64,000 nucleotides of DNA, taken from assembly GCA_910585945.1 (NCBI GenBank), contig CAJUHZ010000004.1:1-64000 (forward strand). Reading direction: 5' to 3'. The first letter of the stretch is position 1; the number at the start of each line of letters is the position of its first letter. Of this stretch, positions 32,575 through 40,478 are shown one piece after another. The position numbers and the translations under genes are program-made. The stretch comes from an uncultured Bilophila sp. Lineage in GTDB: Bacteria; Desulfobacterota; Desulfovibrionia; Desulfovibrionales; Desulfovibrionaceae. Under the pieces are notes generated by a model. That model ran no database searches and was not told the DNA's origin. It saw nothing but the letters and a program-made list of their open reading frames with translations.

Positions 32575-33528
32575 TCAGGCGGAATAGAGGAGCGCCGTTT
32601 CGTAACGGCCCTCGCTTTCACGATAGGCGTTGACAGCAATGATGGAGGCAAGGCGGCGCGTATTGTCGCGCGTCTTCTCCATATGAATGACAAGATCCAC
32701 GGCCCGGCCGATAAGCTTCCGCTTCTGACCGACGCCGGCCTCTTCAACCAGTTCCTCAAGGCGCTCCAGAGCGTCCGCCGCGCTGTCGGCATGAAACGTC
32801 CCGATGCCGCCGGGGTGGCCGGTGTTCCACAGCTTGAGCAGTTCCAAAGCGGCCGCGTCGCGCACTTCGCCCACAAGGATGCGTTTGGGCGCGTAGCGCA
32901 TGGCCACTTTGGCCAGTTGACGCATCCCGATGCCGGCAAGCTCTGACGTGAGGAAAAAAACCGCGTTGGGCGCGCAGGATTGCAGTTCCGCCGTGTCTTC
33001 CAGAATCAGCAGGCGGTCATGCGGACACAGGTCATCCAGTTCGTGAATGATCGCGTTGACAAAGGTCGTCTTGCCGCTGGACGTGCCGCCCACCACGACG
33101 ATGTTTTTGCGATCCGCAATGGCCGAACGGATCAACGGCACGGCTTCGGGCTTGATCACTCCCTGTTCCAGATACTCGGCAAGCGTGATGATCCGGGATG
33201 CCTTCTTGCGGAGCGAGAACGACGCCCCCGGCCCCACCACGGGAGGAAACGCGCCCTCAAAGCGCGATCCGTCCAGGGGAAAACTCCCCTCCACCACCGG
33301 ATGCCTGGCGTCCACCGTCACGTTCAGGGCGCTGGCCACCAGCGAGAGGATCAATTTGCCCTGAGCCAGAGGGAGTTCTCCGATCCGTTCCTGATCCTGA
33401 GCGTACCGCTCGATCCAGACAGCGCCGTCCGGGTTGAGCATGATCTCGATGACGCCGGGATCGCGTAGCGGTTCCATGATCAGCGGCCCGCAGTTGTATT
33501 CCAGGCTTTCCAGCAGACGATCATCCAT
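32575..33528 (-). CDS. trbB: TrbB/VirB11 secretion ATPase
   Basis: 317 residues from the ATG at 33528, which overlaps the traM stop. The N-terminal domain (IMLNPDGAVWIERYAQD) is followed by the ATPase with Walker A VVGGTSSGKTTF at about 145-156. Later motifs are LLILEDTAELQ, the Walker B-like RILVGEVRDAAALELL and the His box GGIGTFHADSAADAL. It is a hexameric ATPase that drives pilus assembly with TrbE. The longer frame to 33666 lies inside the preceding gene. Confidence 0.95.
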   Translation of the reverse strand: MDDRLLESLEYNCGPLIMEPLRDPGVIEIMLNPDGAVWIERYAQDQERIGELPLAQGKLILSLVASALNVTVDARHPVVEGSFPLDGSRFEGAFPPVVGPGASFSLRKKASRIITLAEYLEQGVIKPEAVPLIRSAIADRKNIVVVGGTSSGKTTFVNAIIHELDDLCPHDRLLILEDTAELQSCAPNAVFFLTSELAGIGMRQLAKVAMRYAPKRILVGEVRDAAALELLKLWNTGHPGGIGTFHADSAADALERLEELVEEAGVGQKRKLIGRAVDLVIHMEKTRDNTRRLASIIAVNAYRESEGRYETALLYSA

Positions 33529-33970
33529 GCCACACCGCCTCCAGGATAAAAACGGCCACGTTGAGCAGCGCGGACAGAGCCATGACAGCCGTGCACAGGT
33601 ACATGGTTGACCGGTGCCCGGCCAGGTTCGCGGCCATGTCGCCCACCGCCTTGCCGATGCCCTCAACAGTCGCGCCGGACAGCGTTTTCGACAGGCCGGC
33701 CACGCTCTCCTCCACCCCCCGGACGTACGCCGTCGTCTGTTCGCTCATGAAGGCCGCCAGCGCCTTTTCATGCTTTTTCTGAAGTTCATCCTGTCTACCC
33801 AGAAAGGCGTTGAGGATCGTCACCACCATCAGAATCGGATCGTCTTTGGGAACGGAGGTCTCATGCTTCCGAGCCAGCAGAGCGCGCACATCTTCCACGG
33901 ACAGACCGATGCCGTCAGGAAAAAGCTGATCCGGTTCGCGGGATTCGGTTTGGGGCGGATTGTCGCTCAT
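33521..33970 (-). CDS. traM: TraM-like conjugal transfer protein
   Basis: 149 residues. DDPILMVVTILNAFLGRQDEL, then a charged helical region (KKHEKALAAFMSEQTTAYV), ending in one membrane helix (TAVMALSALLNVAVFILEAV). This pattern is seen in TraM-type proteins of IncP-like systems located between traL and trbB. Exact function in transfer is not well defined. The position after traL and the overlap with trbB support the call. Confidence 0.7.
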   Translation of the reverse strand: MSDNPPQTESREPDQLFPDGIGLSVEDVRALLARKHETSVPKDDPILMVVTILNAFLGRQDELQKKHEKALAAFMSEQTTAYVRGVEESVAGLSKTLSGATVEGIGKAVGDMAANLAGHRSTMYLCTAVMALSALLNVAVFILEAVWHG

Positions 33971-33978
33971 ATGCTTTC

Positions 33979-34707
33979 CTACAGTAGACCCGCCTGCTCG
34001 ACGCAGGACAGAATTTGATTCCAGTACCGCCGCAGGCGCGACTGGACCGCGATAGAGGTGGAGCTTCCGTTGATTCCGGCATCAAAGCTCTGGCGCTTGG
34101 CGAAAAGCTCCTCCAGATCCCTGCCGATCAACGTCTTGTTGCCCTCCGGCAGACGGATCAGCGCATGGAAACGCGAGGCGTATTCCCGGTAGATCTTGAA
34201 TTCTTCAAAGGTATTGCCGTCTATGGCGATCTCCCCGAAGTAGGGATTCAACCACACCACTATTGGCGACGCGGGAAAGCCCATAGCCAGTCTGGCCAGC
34301 CCCTGGATGGTGTCTCCAAGCGCCTGCCCGCCGGTGACGATGGAATGAAAGAAAACCTTGTGCCCCTGTTCTTCCAGCAGCGGCAAAAAGTCGTTTTCAA
34401 GCAGGTACGCGCCCAGGGCAATGAAAGATGACGCGCCGTTGTCCACAATGACGTGCGCTTCTTGCGGCGCGCTCACCAGCGCATCCAGCAGCACATCAAA
34501 CTTGCGGGCGTCAATATTGCCGTCCCGCATGACTTCAATTGGCGTCACATTGAACTCTTTGAAAGAGGCAAGCGTGGCATTGACCGGATCGGTATCATAG
34601 GCTGAAACTTCTTTGCCGAAATGGCGCAATGCCTGATACAGCATGACGGCAATCATGCTTTTTCCAACACCACCCTTGCCTTGCAGAATGAAATGTATCG
34701 TTGCCAT
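33979..34707 (-). CDS. traL: TraL-like ParA-family ATPase
   Basis: 242 residues. The deviant Walker A GKGGVGKSMIA near the N-terminus and AYDTDPVNATLASF define a ParA/MinD-type ATPase. The rest (HVIVDNGASSFIALGAYL; ALGDTIQGLARL) matches TraL of IncP-like transfer regions rather than a partition ParA, and no parB gene is adjacent. It lies between traK and traM as in RK2. Probable role: positioning or assembly of the transfer apparatus. Confidence 0.8.
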   Translation of the reverse strand: MATIHFILQGKGGVGKSMIAVMLYQALRHFGKEVSAYDTDPVNATLASFKEFNVTPIEVMRDGNIDARKFDVLLDALVSAPQEAHVIVDNGASSFIALGAYLLENDFLPLLEEQGHKVFFHSIVTGGQALGDTIQGLARLAMGFPASPIVVWLNPYFGEIAIDGNTFEEFKIYREYASRFHALIRLPEGNKTLIGRDLEELFAKRQSFDAGINGSSTSIAVQSRLRRYWNQILSCVEQAGLL

Positions 34708-34716
34708 TTGTTCACC

Positions 34717-35100
34717 CTACTTCACGATTGAAGTCATATCAGAGACATTGATATTTTTTTCAAAAGCTTTTGCTGGAGATGAACCCCCATCTATTATTCG
34801 GGGACCTGCCTGCCGCTCCACATAAACAGCCGCCGGCGGCACGGTCTCTTCAGGAACGGGCAGCGGGACGCGCGGCTCTTGTTCCACCGGCCTGTCATGT
34901 CCCTTCGATGTCTTGCGCGAGGGGCGGCGAGTGCCGTTGGCATATTCTCGGAATGTCGCATAACACATGGTTATCTTGTTCTTTTTCTTCAGAATATCGT
35001 AGGCGCTCGCATAGGTGTGCCCAAGCCCGAGCAGGTGCGCGACATCTTCATGAATGGCGAGGTATTCCACTCTCGCCAGACCTGGTCTAAGCCGCGACAT
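34717..35100 (-). CDS. traK: TraK-like oriT-binding protein
   Basis: 127 residues from the ATG at 35100. The N-terminal domain ARVEYLAIHEDVAHLLGLGH, then YDILKKKNKITMCYATFREYA, is the TraK-type helix-turn-helix. A basic linker (NGTRRPSRKTSKGHDRP) and a longer tail follow. In IncP plasmids TraK binds and bends oriT, and oriT lies next to traK. The start overlaps the stop of the upstream gene by 14 bases. Confidence 0.8.
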   Translation of the reverse strand: MSRLRPGLARVEYLAIHEDVAHLLGLGHTYASAYDILKKKNKITMCYATFREYANGTRRPSRKTSKGHDRPVEQEPRVPLPVPEETVPPAAVYVERQAGPRIIDGGSSPAKAFEKNINVSDMTSIVK

Positions 35101-36274
35101 GACAGCCCCATTGCCAGTGCCGCAGAAAGGCGAGCACGCCCAGGTCGTCGCGCCCGGCCGCGTGCGTGGCCGTGGGCGCGTTGCCCTTGCGGTGCAGCAG
35201 ACTCCACAGCCCCCAGGCCGGACCGCGCATCGCCTCTCCATCAGAAAACCGGGACAGAAACGCCTCAAAAGCGGGACGCGCGCTTTCCAGCGCCGGGTTC
35301 GGCTGACGCCGTTCCTGCAATCGTTTTTCCAGCATCTTCAGGCCGCAGCGGACCTGTTCGACGTCCGCCGCAGCCGACGCCGTATCCGAAACCGGAACGA
35401 CAGGCGCTTCATCCAACCAGCGTTGACCGCGAAGCCAGTTGACGAGGTACGGCACAAAACGGCCGTGTTCCCGGCTCCAGTGTGGAGAGGCGCGGAAGGC
35501 GTCCAGGGCCGCCAGCAGGCGATCCGGAGCGGGCAGACTTCCGCTCCGCCAAAGCTGATGCCATGCGGATCGCGCGGCTTCCCTGGCTTCCTTGCGCGGA
35601 TACGCCGCGTAAACCTGCTCAAAAGCGGCGTTGATCGCCTGAACCGACTTTTTCCCGTTTTTCCCGCAAGAAAAATCCCCCCACCCATCGGCTTGAGGAA
35701 CCGCGCGGGATCGTGTGGCAGAGGAGCGAATCAGGGGTGTGGACTCGCCTTGTCCGTTTGCCGACGAGTGGGGGGAAAGGGGGGATCTCTTGTCTCTTTG
35801 ATCTCTCTTTAAAAAAGACGCAGATTTTGCGCCCCCCTCACGCATATTTTGCGCGGGGGAGGCGCACCCTTGAGGAGCAGGAGTGAGGGGAGAGGCCGAG
35901 AGACCTGAGGCAGGGGAAACGGTCCCGCCGGCGACATCCATGCCGGCGCGCCGCGCGAAGAATCGCACGCGGGATGACAAAAGCAGCGTGTAGGTGTTCG
36001 GCCCGCCGGCTTCATCGCGTTCAATGGCAAGATACCCCAAACGCGCCAGCAGGCGCAGATGCGACTGGAGACTCCGAATGGAGCACTTGCAGTCCGCCGC
36101 AAGCATGGTCTGGGAAACCGTGCACCGATCCCGCTGGACCTCCGCGCATTGCTGGTAAATCCAGGTGTACACATAGGAAGGCCCGGCAGGCACTTCCTTG
36201 TCCAGACCGACGAACTTCGGACAATACTTGTCCTTCACCCGCAGAAAATAGCGAACAGGAAAAAAGGTCTCCAT
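35087..36274 (-). CDS. Winged-helix replication-type protein
   Basis: 395 residues. The N-terminal 110 residues carry a winged helix (CTVSQTMLAADCKCSIRSLQ; LRLLARLGYLAIERDEAG), as in plasmid and phage replication initiators and regulators. A disordered Ser/Pro/Arg-rich linker follows. The C-terminal region has AFEQVYAAYPRKEAREAARS and YLVNWLRGQRWLDEAPV, a combination seen in phage replication (O/DnaT-like) proteins. It lies first in the traK-L-M operon. It could start element replication or regulate the operon; which one cannot be decided from sequence. Confidence 0.65.
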   Translation of the reverse strand: METFFPVRYFLRVKDKYCPKFVGLDKEVPAGPSYVYTWIYQQCAEVQRDRCTVSQTMLAADCKCSIRSLQSHLRLLARLGYLAIERDEAGGPNTYTLLLSSRVRFFARRAGMDVAGGTVSPASGLSASPLTPAPQGCASPAQNMREGGAKSASFLKRDQRDKRSPLSPHSSANGQGESTPLIRSSATRSRAVPQADGWGDFSCGKNGKKSVQAINAAFEQVYAAYPRKEAREAARSAWHQLWRSGSLPAPDRLLAALDAFRASPHWSREHGRFVPYLVNWLRGQRWLDEAPVVPVSDTASAAADVEQVRCGLKMLEKRLQERRQPNPALESARPAFEAFLSRFSDGEAMRGPAWGLWSLLHRKGNAPTATHAAGRDDLGVLAFLRHWQWGCHVAA

Positions 36275-36496
36275 CTTTCACCCCGTATGCGAGGCGAAAA
36301 AAGACAAGAATCCAGCCCCCGGCTTGACGCCGGCCTTGAAACGGGGTAGAATTTCCTCACCTTTTTGTTGAGGAATGCTCCCTTCGGGGAGGATGGCCGG
36401 AGATTGTGTTGGCGCACAATTTCCGGTCTGTCTTTTTTTACGCCTGGTTCATGCGATCCCTTCCAAATCCGTCAGTTGTCATGCCGCCAAAATTGT
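36275..36496. promoter_or_regulatory. Hairpin-rich gap upstream of the tra operon; candidate oriT or terminator
   Basis: Contains TTCCTCA/TGAGGAA (36353-36375), CTCCC/GGGAG, and a 12-bp imperfect stem CCGGAGATTGTG/CACAATTTCCGG (36397-36426) followed by TCTGTCTTTTTTT. On the minus strand the stem is followed by CCATCCTCC, loosely like IncP nick regions (ATCCTG). It could equally be a terminator for the small operon or the tra promoter region. Confidence 0.3.
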
Positions 36497-36709
36497 TCAG
36501 GCGACAGCGCCGTGCCGCGCAAGCGAATTCCCCGCCGGCAGCAGGTGGACAAAACGCTCCGCCAGACGCTGAAGCGCCCGTTCGTTGGCTCGGGCATATT
36601 CCTCAGCCATGTACTGCGACAGACAGTGCTTCACTTCCGGGTCCGGAGAGTTCCAAAGGGCATCAAGACGCAATTCAACGTCAGACGCCGTTTCCCGCTT
36701 CTTTTTCAT
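36497..36709 (-). CDS. Small charged protein, unknown
   Basis: 70 residues. It starts at ATGA overlapping the preceding gene. The Lys/Arg start (MKKKRETASDVELRLDALW) is followed by helical segments (KHCLSQYMAEEYARANERAL, then QRLAERFVHLL). It is the last of four closely packed minus-strand genes. The even charge pattern and overlap make it a likely real protein, but no family is recognised. The next gene begins 222 bases further on. Confidence 0.5.
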   Translation of the reverse strand: MKKKRETASDVELRLDALWNSPDPEVKHCLSQYMAEEYARANERALQRLAERFVHLLPAGNSLARHGAVA

Positions 36710-36921
36710 CGGATGCCTCCTTGTCTTGTTCGGCTGCTCGTCAGGCCGGAACCGCCACGTTCCGACGACCGCACAGGGCGGTTTCGCAAATCATGTCTTT
36801 TATTCAAAGTAAAGAATATCCTGTTCCAGTTCCTCAAGCGGGCGATCCTATCAAAATAAATGGTAGGTGGCTTTTGACCATGCGGGATGGAGCTACCCGT
36901 ATTCAATGGCTTGCAGATCAT
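36706..36921 (-). CDS. Small basic protein, uncertain
   Basis: 71 residues. Both ends overlap neighbours as ATGA, which supports translation, but the composition (many Arg, Ser and Pro) is not strongly protein-like. An opposite-strand frame (36793-37002, 69 residues) looks about as plausible. Function not recognised. Confidence 0.35.
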   Translation of the reverse strand: MICKPLNTGSSIPHGQKPPTIYFDRIARLRNWNRIFFTLNKRHDLRNRPVRSSERGGSGLTSSRTRQGGIR

Positions 36922-37307
36922 GGAGCAACATCCTTTCCATTAGGCGTTTCCGCTACGGGAAGATCCATCATTGCCGCCACAGCCGGGGTAAAGTCCATAT
37001 AGGCCCCTTCAATACAGGGGTCTCCCGGCCAGCGCCGGGGAAAACGAACGCCGAGGGCCAGAGGCGACTCCGGCAATTCCAGCAGTCGCAAAAGATTTAT
37101 CAGAAAAATATCCTGGTTGCCGATCCAAATTTCAATGAATGGGAAACGATCCAACAAGGCCGGCGCGTGTTTTTGTAAAAATTCCAACAACTCCCGGTTT
37201 TCATCCACACGTTTCCATATACCGCGTTTTCCGTCCGTCTCTGTGCAAAGGGTTCGCACACGGACAAGGAGCACAGCTTGATTGTCCATATCGCAAGATT
37301 CAGGCAT
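36918..37307 (-). CDS. Unknown protein of the small right-end operon
   Basis: 129 residues. The ATG at 37307 has GGGAGG six bases upstream, directly after the stop of the preceding gene. The sequence is soluble and protein-like (VLLVRVRTLCTETDGKRGIW; NRELLEFLQKHAPALLDRFP; FIEIWIGNQDIFLINLLRLL). No membrane helix or known motif is evident. The stop overlaps the next start. It is the best-supported gene of the four-gene cluster. Confidence 0.6.
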   Translation of the reverse strand: MPESCDMDNQAVLLVRVRTLCTETDGKRGIWKRVDENRELLEFLQKHAPALLDRFPFIEIWIGNQDIFLINLLRLLELPESPLALGVRFPRRWPGDPCIEGAYMDFTPAVAAMMDLPVAETPNGKDVAP

Positions 37308-37318
37308 GGAATGCCTCC

Positions 37319-37546
37319 CTAATTCCAGCGAATTTGTTCCGTCTGAGGAGCAAGCTGATCCAGTGGGGGCAGTCCAACTTGCCGCCGTTTGTCCTCAAGC
37401 TCGAAAAGCGCGCGAAACACAGCCCGACGATCCCCAAAACATTCCTTGCCGTTTCTCTCTCCGCGAGGGCTTGCCAACAGCCCAAAAAGCCGTAACCATG
37501 CCGCATCCAGTTCCGTGATCATCTGATTCATGGCCATGTTCTCCAT
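37319..37546 (-). CDS. Small protein, first gene of the right-end operon
   Basis: 75 residues; several Met codons near the start (37546, 37534, 37525) leave the exact start open. ELDAAWLRLFGLLASPRGER, then AVFRALFELEDKRRQVGLPP, reads as a helical soluble protein. It is the first gene before the chromosomal boundary. A large inverted repeat at 37573-37605 lies just upstream. Function unknown. Confidence 0.5.
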   Translation of the reverse strand: MENMAMNQMITELDAAWLRLFGLLASPRGERNGKECFGDRRAVFRALFELEDKRRQVGLPPLDQLAPQTEQIRWN

Positions 37547-37726
37547 CAGCTAGCAAGGACATGACAAACAAGGAGGGTGTCATGCCGTTACGGCATAACA
37601 CCCTCTTATCAATGGTAGTTTTTATTTTATATCCGTATGTTCAATACAGCTTCAGCCACGGTTTGCCTTGCGCCCTGACGGCCGGAAAAAAGCTTTTTGC
37701 GAACAGCGCTGTAATGGGATCTGACC
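37547..37726. other. Probable element-chromosome boundary with a large inverted repeat
   Basis: GAGGGTGT-c-ATGCCG-TTA-CGGCAT-a-ACACCCTC (37573-37605) forms a stem of 8 plus 6 pairs with one mismatch. On the plus strand AAGGAGGG and an ATG (37582) lie in the stem. The sequence near 37713-37728 (GGATCTGACCCTAC) resembles the ends of the chromosomal element at 53752. The region then enters the mltD 3' end. The exact junction cannot be fixed from sequence alone. Confidence 0.35.
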
Positions 37727-39424
37727 CTACTTCACCGCTACCCGAACGGTATCGCCGGGCTTCAGCCGGGAATTCCGGTCCATGTTGTTGAGTTCCAGCA
37801 GGTCCGTGGGAGATACGTTGAATTTGCGGGCAATGGCCCAGAGGCTGTCGCCTTCCCGCACCTCATAGCGCACGATCCGGCCGTTCCCCTTTTTTGCGCC
37901 GCGATCCGAAGCGGCAGATTTTTTACTTTTGCCGGAGGAAGAAGCGGCGACTGTCTTGCCCGCGGGAGCGCCGCCCGGCACGGCAAGACGCTGGCCAAGC
38001 CGGATGCTGTCGCCCTTCAGGCCGTTGGCGCGCTTCAGCGCGTCGAGATCCACCCCGTGCAGACGCGCGATGGAGTACAGGGTTTCACCGGCGGCGACAC
38101 GATGATGCGTTGCCGCGGGCTTGCGTGAACGAGCCGGGGCCGCCTTCGCCGCATTCCCGGCCGGGGCATTGTTCTGCGCAACGGCATAGGATTTCGGCCC
38201 GCCCGCAAAGCCCGGAATGCGCAATTTCTTTCCGGCCTGCAAGGGGCCGCTTATCTTGTTGATCCGTCGCAGTTCAGCGACAGGGATGCCAGTCTTGCGA
38301 GAAATACGGGACATGGTGTCGCCCCGCGCCACAGTATACATGCGCCATCCCGCCGTGACCTTGCCGGGCCGACGCAAATACTCGCGGGCCTGCGCCTCGG
38401 CGCTGGCCGGCACGTACACTGCCGTCGCGCGGCCGGAATGATTGATATACCGATGATAAGCCGGGTTGTGCGCCGAAAACTCCTCCCAGCTCAAGTCCAG
38501 GCTGCGGCACAGACCGAGCAGATCCGTCCCCGGGCCAGCCTCAAGACGGGCGATCTTCAGCGCGCGCCCCGAACCCGCTTCCGAAAAACCGAGGCTGTCC
38601 AGATTGCGCATGATTTTGCATACGGCCAGAAAACGCGGCAGATACTGCCGGTTTTCATCATTCAACCTGTCCCTGGGATCTCCGATCGCCGCATTGCGGT
38701 TCCGAAGCTCGAAAAAGGTTTTCGCTCCGGTCGCGGCAAGCCCGCGCGAGATCTTTCCTTCCCCGGCGTTGTAGGCGGTAATGGCCAGATGCCAGTCGTT
38801 GAACAGGGTATAAAGCCGGGAAAGGTAGGCGGCCGCGGCGCGCGTCGCCTGGTAGGGATCCTTCCGTTCGTCAAGCCACCAGTTCTGTTCCATGCCGTAA
38901 GCCTTGCCCGTGCTCGGGATGAACTGCCACATGCCGAGCGCCCCGCTGCGCGAACGCGCCAGGGGATTGTAGCCGCTTTCGACAAAGGCGAGATAGGCAA
39001 GCTCGGCGGGCAATTGCTCCTCTCTGAGAACCTGGTGGATGTGTTCCAGGTACAATTGATAGCGCTCAAGGTTCTTTTCCACTGTAATGCGGCCCGAACC
39101 GTGCACAAGGCTCTTGAAATGGAGCACCACGTCGCGCATGTCCTCAGACGTAAGCCCCCTGTCAAGTTCTCCTTCCGAAAGCAGCGCCGCGCGCTCGGCC
39201 TCGCTCAGGGGCTTGCCGTCATCGTCCGGAAGAACAAGCGGCGGCTGTTCGACTTCAACCGCAATGCTTTCCTCCACGACAAGAGGTTCCTCGTTCGGCA
39301 CGTTCCTTGATCCGCATCCGGGAAGAAGCAGGGCGAGAAACATGAGAAGGATCGGGATGACCGGCGGCAGGCCGCAAGTTCGTGAACATATGAAAGCGCG
39401 GGAAACGGGGAGAAAACGGCTCAT
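37727..39424 (-). CDS. mltD: Membrane-bound lytic murein transglycosylase D with LysM repeats
   Basis: 565 residues from the ATG at 39424 (an in-frame GTG at 39460 is possible). The lipoprotein signal ends LLPGC. The SLT domain has LAFVESGYNPLARSRSGALG (catalytic Glu), GMWQFIPSTGKAYG and AITAYNAGEGKI. Three LysM repeats follow (YTVARGDTMSRISRKTGIP; HRVAAGETLYSIARLHGVD; YEVREGDSLWAIARKFNVS) and bind peptidoglycan. It acts in wall turnover. It is the first clearly chromosomal gene next to the conjugative element. Confidence 0.93.
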   Translation of the reverse strand: MSRFLPVSRAFICSRTCGLPPVIPILLMFLALLLPGCGSRNVPNEEPLVVEESIAVEVEQPPLVLPDDDGKPLSEAERAALLSEGELDRGLTSEDMRDVVLHFKSLVHGSGRITVEKNLERYQLYLEHIHQVLREEQLPAELAYLAFVESGYNPLARSRSGALGMWQFIPSTGKAYGMEQNWWLDERKDPYQATRAAAAYLSRLYTLFNDWHLAITAYNAGEGKISRGLAATGAKTFFELRNRNAAIGDPRDRLNDENRQYLPRFLAVCKIMRNLDSLGFSEAGSGRALKIARLEAGPGTDLLGLCRSLDLSWEEFSAHNPAYHRYINHSGRATAVYVPASAEAQAREYLRRPGKVTAGWRMYTVARGDTMSRISRKTGIPVAELRRINKISGPLQAGKKLRIPGFAGGPKSYAVAQNNAPAGNAAKAAPARSRKPAATHHRVAAGETLYSIARLHGVDLDALKRANGLKGDSIRLGQRLAVPGGAPAGKTVAASSSGKSKKSAASDRGAKKGNGRIVRYEVREGDSLWAIARKFNVSPTDLLELNNMDRNSRLKPGDTVRVAVK

Positions 39425-39565
39425 GGACTCGAACACGACAACAGGGTACACTGTTTTCACCTCAACGTCCGGGGGGCGGACGTCACGTTTGTTTCATGAA
39501 AAAGGCGTTCCCGGCAACGTACCAGCCCGCTGGACGCTTGGCAATCTTTCATTACGCAGGTTCTC

Positions 39566-40459
39566 ATGACCAGATTTCTTCCCGATTCCCGCCGTTCAAG
39601 CGCCGTTTCGGTCAATCCGGGAGGCGCGGGCACGCCTCCCCGCATCCCGGATCAGACGGGAGATCCCGGCAGTTCGTCGGACGTCTGTGGGGACGACAGC
39701 CCTGTCCTGTGCGGCCTCAAGCCCGTGCTCGAACTGCTGGAAAAACATCCGGAACGCATTGACGCGCTCTGGTTGCGCAAGGGGCGGCGCTCGCCCGAGA
39801 CGCAGCGGATTCTGGATCTCTGCCGCGCCGCGGGCATCCGTTTTTCCCTGACCGATGCGGCCTCGCTTGAGCGGATGCTGGGAGAGCCGGCGCAGCATCA
39901 GGGGGTTGCAGCGCGGCTTTTCCCGAAAGGCTTTGCGGATTTTTCCCACTTGCTCGCCGCTGGAGCGGACGCTCCCCTGCCCCTGATTGTGGCGCTCGAT
40001 CAGGTGCAGGATCCCGGCAACGCGGGAACCCTTGCCAGAACCCTGCACGCCCTGGGCGGGGCCGGTCTGGCGATCCCGCGGCACAACGGCGTTTATCTGG
40101 GGGCTGCCGCACGCCGCGCCGCCGCCGGCGCGCTGGAAGAACTGCCCGTGGCCAAGGTCATGAACCTGGGGCGCGCCATGACCGAAGCGCGCCGGGCAGG
40201 CTGGCACGTCTACGGCGCGGCTGCGGAAACGGCTGATGGCGAGGCGGGAGCCAACGCGCTGGCCGCTTCCCTCCACCTGCCGGCGCTGCTTGTGCTCGGC
40301 GGCGAAGAAAAAGGGCTTCGGCCGCACGTTCGCGAAAAGTGCGATGAAATTCTGCGCATTCCCATGCTGCGGCCTTTCGACTCACTCAATGTGGCCCAGG
40401 CAGGCGCCATTCTCATCGCCTGTCTTGCCCGCTCCCTTCCGGCCTTCATGCGCGCCTGA
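39566..40459 (+). CDS. rlmB: 23S rRNA/tRNA ribose methyltransferase of the SpoU family (RlmB-like)
   Basis: 297 residues. An N-terminal substrate-binding domain (VLCGLKPVLELLEKHPERID; LRKGRRSPETQRILDLCRA) is followed by the SpoU catalytic domain: LIVALDQVQDPGNAGTLART (motif 1), LVLGGEEKGLRPHVREKCDE (motif 2) and IPMLRPFDSLNVAQAGAILI (motif 3, the trefoil knot). It methylates a ribose in rRNA, most likely G2251 if it is a true RlmB. The first 45 residues are low-complexity, so the true start may be downstream. Confidence 0.88.
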   Translation: MTRFLPDSRRSSAVSVNPGGAGTPPRIPDQTGDPGSSSDVCGDDSPVLCGLKPVLELLEKHPERIDALWLRKGRRSPETQRILDLCRAAGIRFSLTDAASLERMLGEPAQHQGVAARLFPKGFADFSHLLAAGADAPLPLIVALDQVQDPGNAGTLARTLHALGGAGLAIPRHNGVYLGAAARRAAAGALEELPVAKVMNLGRAMTEARRAGWHVYGAAAETADGEAGANALAASLHLPALLVLGGEEKGLRPHVREKCDEILRIPMLRPFDSLNVAQAGAILIACLARSLPAFMRA

Positions 40460-40478
40460 GCGCGGTACAGGAGTCCCC

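Larger units (their letters stand above)
1..37650. mobile_element. Conjugative element (ICE-like), left end outside the window
   Basis: A co-directional block carries IncP-like traK-L-M, trbB-C-D-E-J-L-F-G-I, traG and traF together with an R64-type thin pilus set, ArdC, topoisomerase and RdgC. These are typical functions of a self-transmissible element. It abuts ordinary chromosomal genes at mltD, so chromosomal integration is likelier than a plasmid. The right edge is inferred to lie between 37547 and 37726, but no att repeat was identified. Relaxase and integrase are absent and must be to the left if the element is complete. Confidence 0.8.

Noticed and set aside
33979..34707. ParA partition protein
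   Set aside because: The Walker A type fits, but there is no ParB or centromere-like repeat, and the traK-traL-traM order makes TraL the better call.
36793..37002. Plus-strand 69-residue frame
   Set aside because: Protein-like but opposite to a chain of overlapping minus-strand genes and without a ribosome site; kept only as an alternative to 36706-36921.
37561..37791. Plus-strand frame starting in the boundary hairpin
   Set aside because: Its second half reads antisense through the 3' end of mltD; only the ribosome-site-like sequence in the hairpin is of interest.
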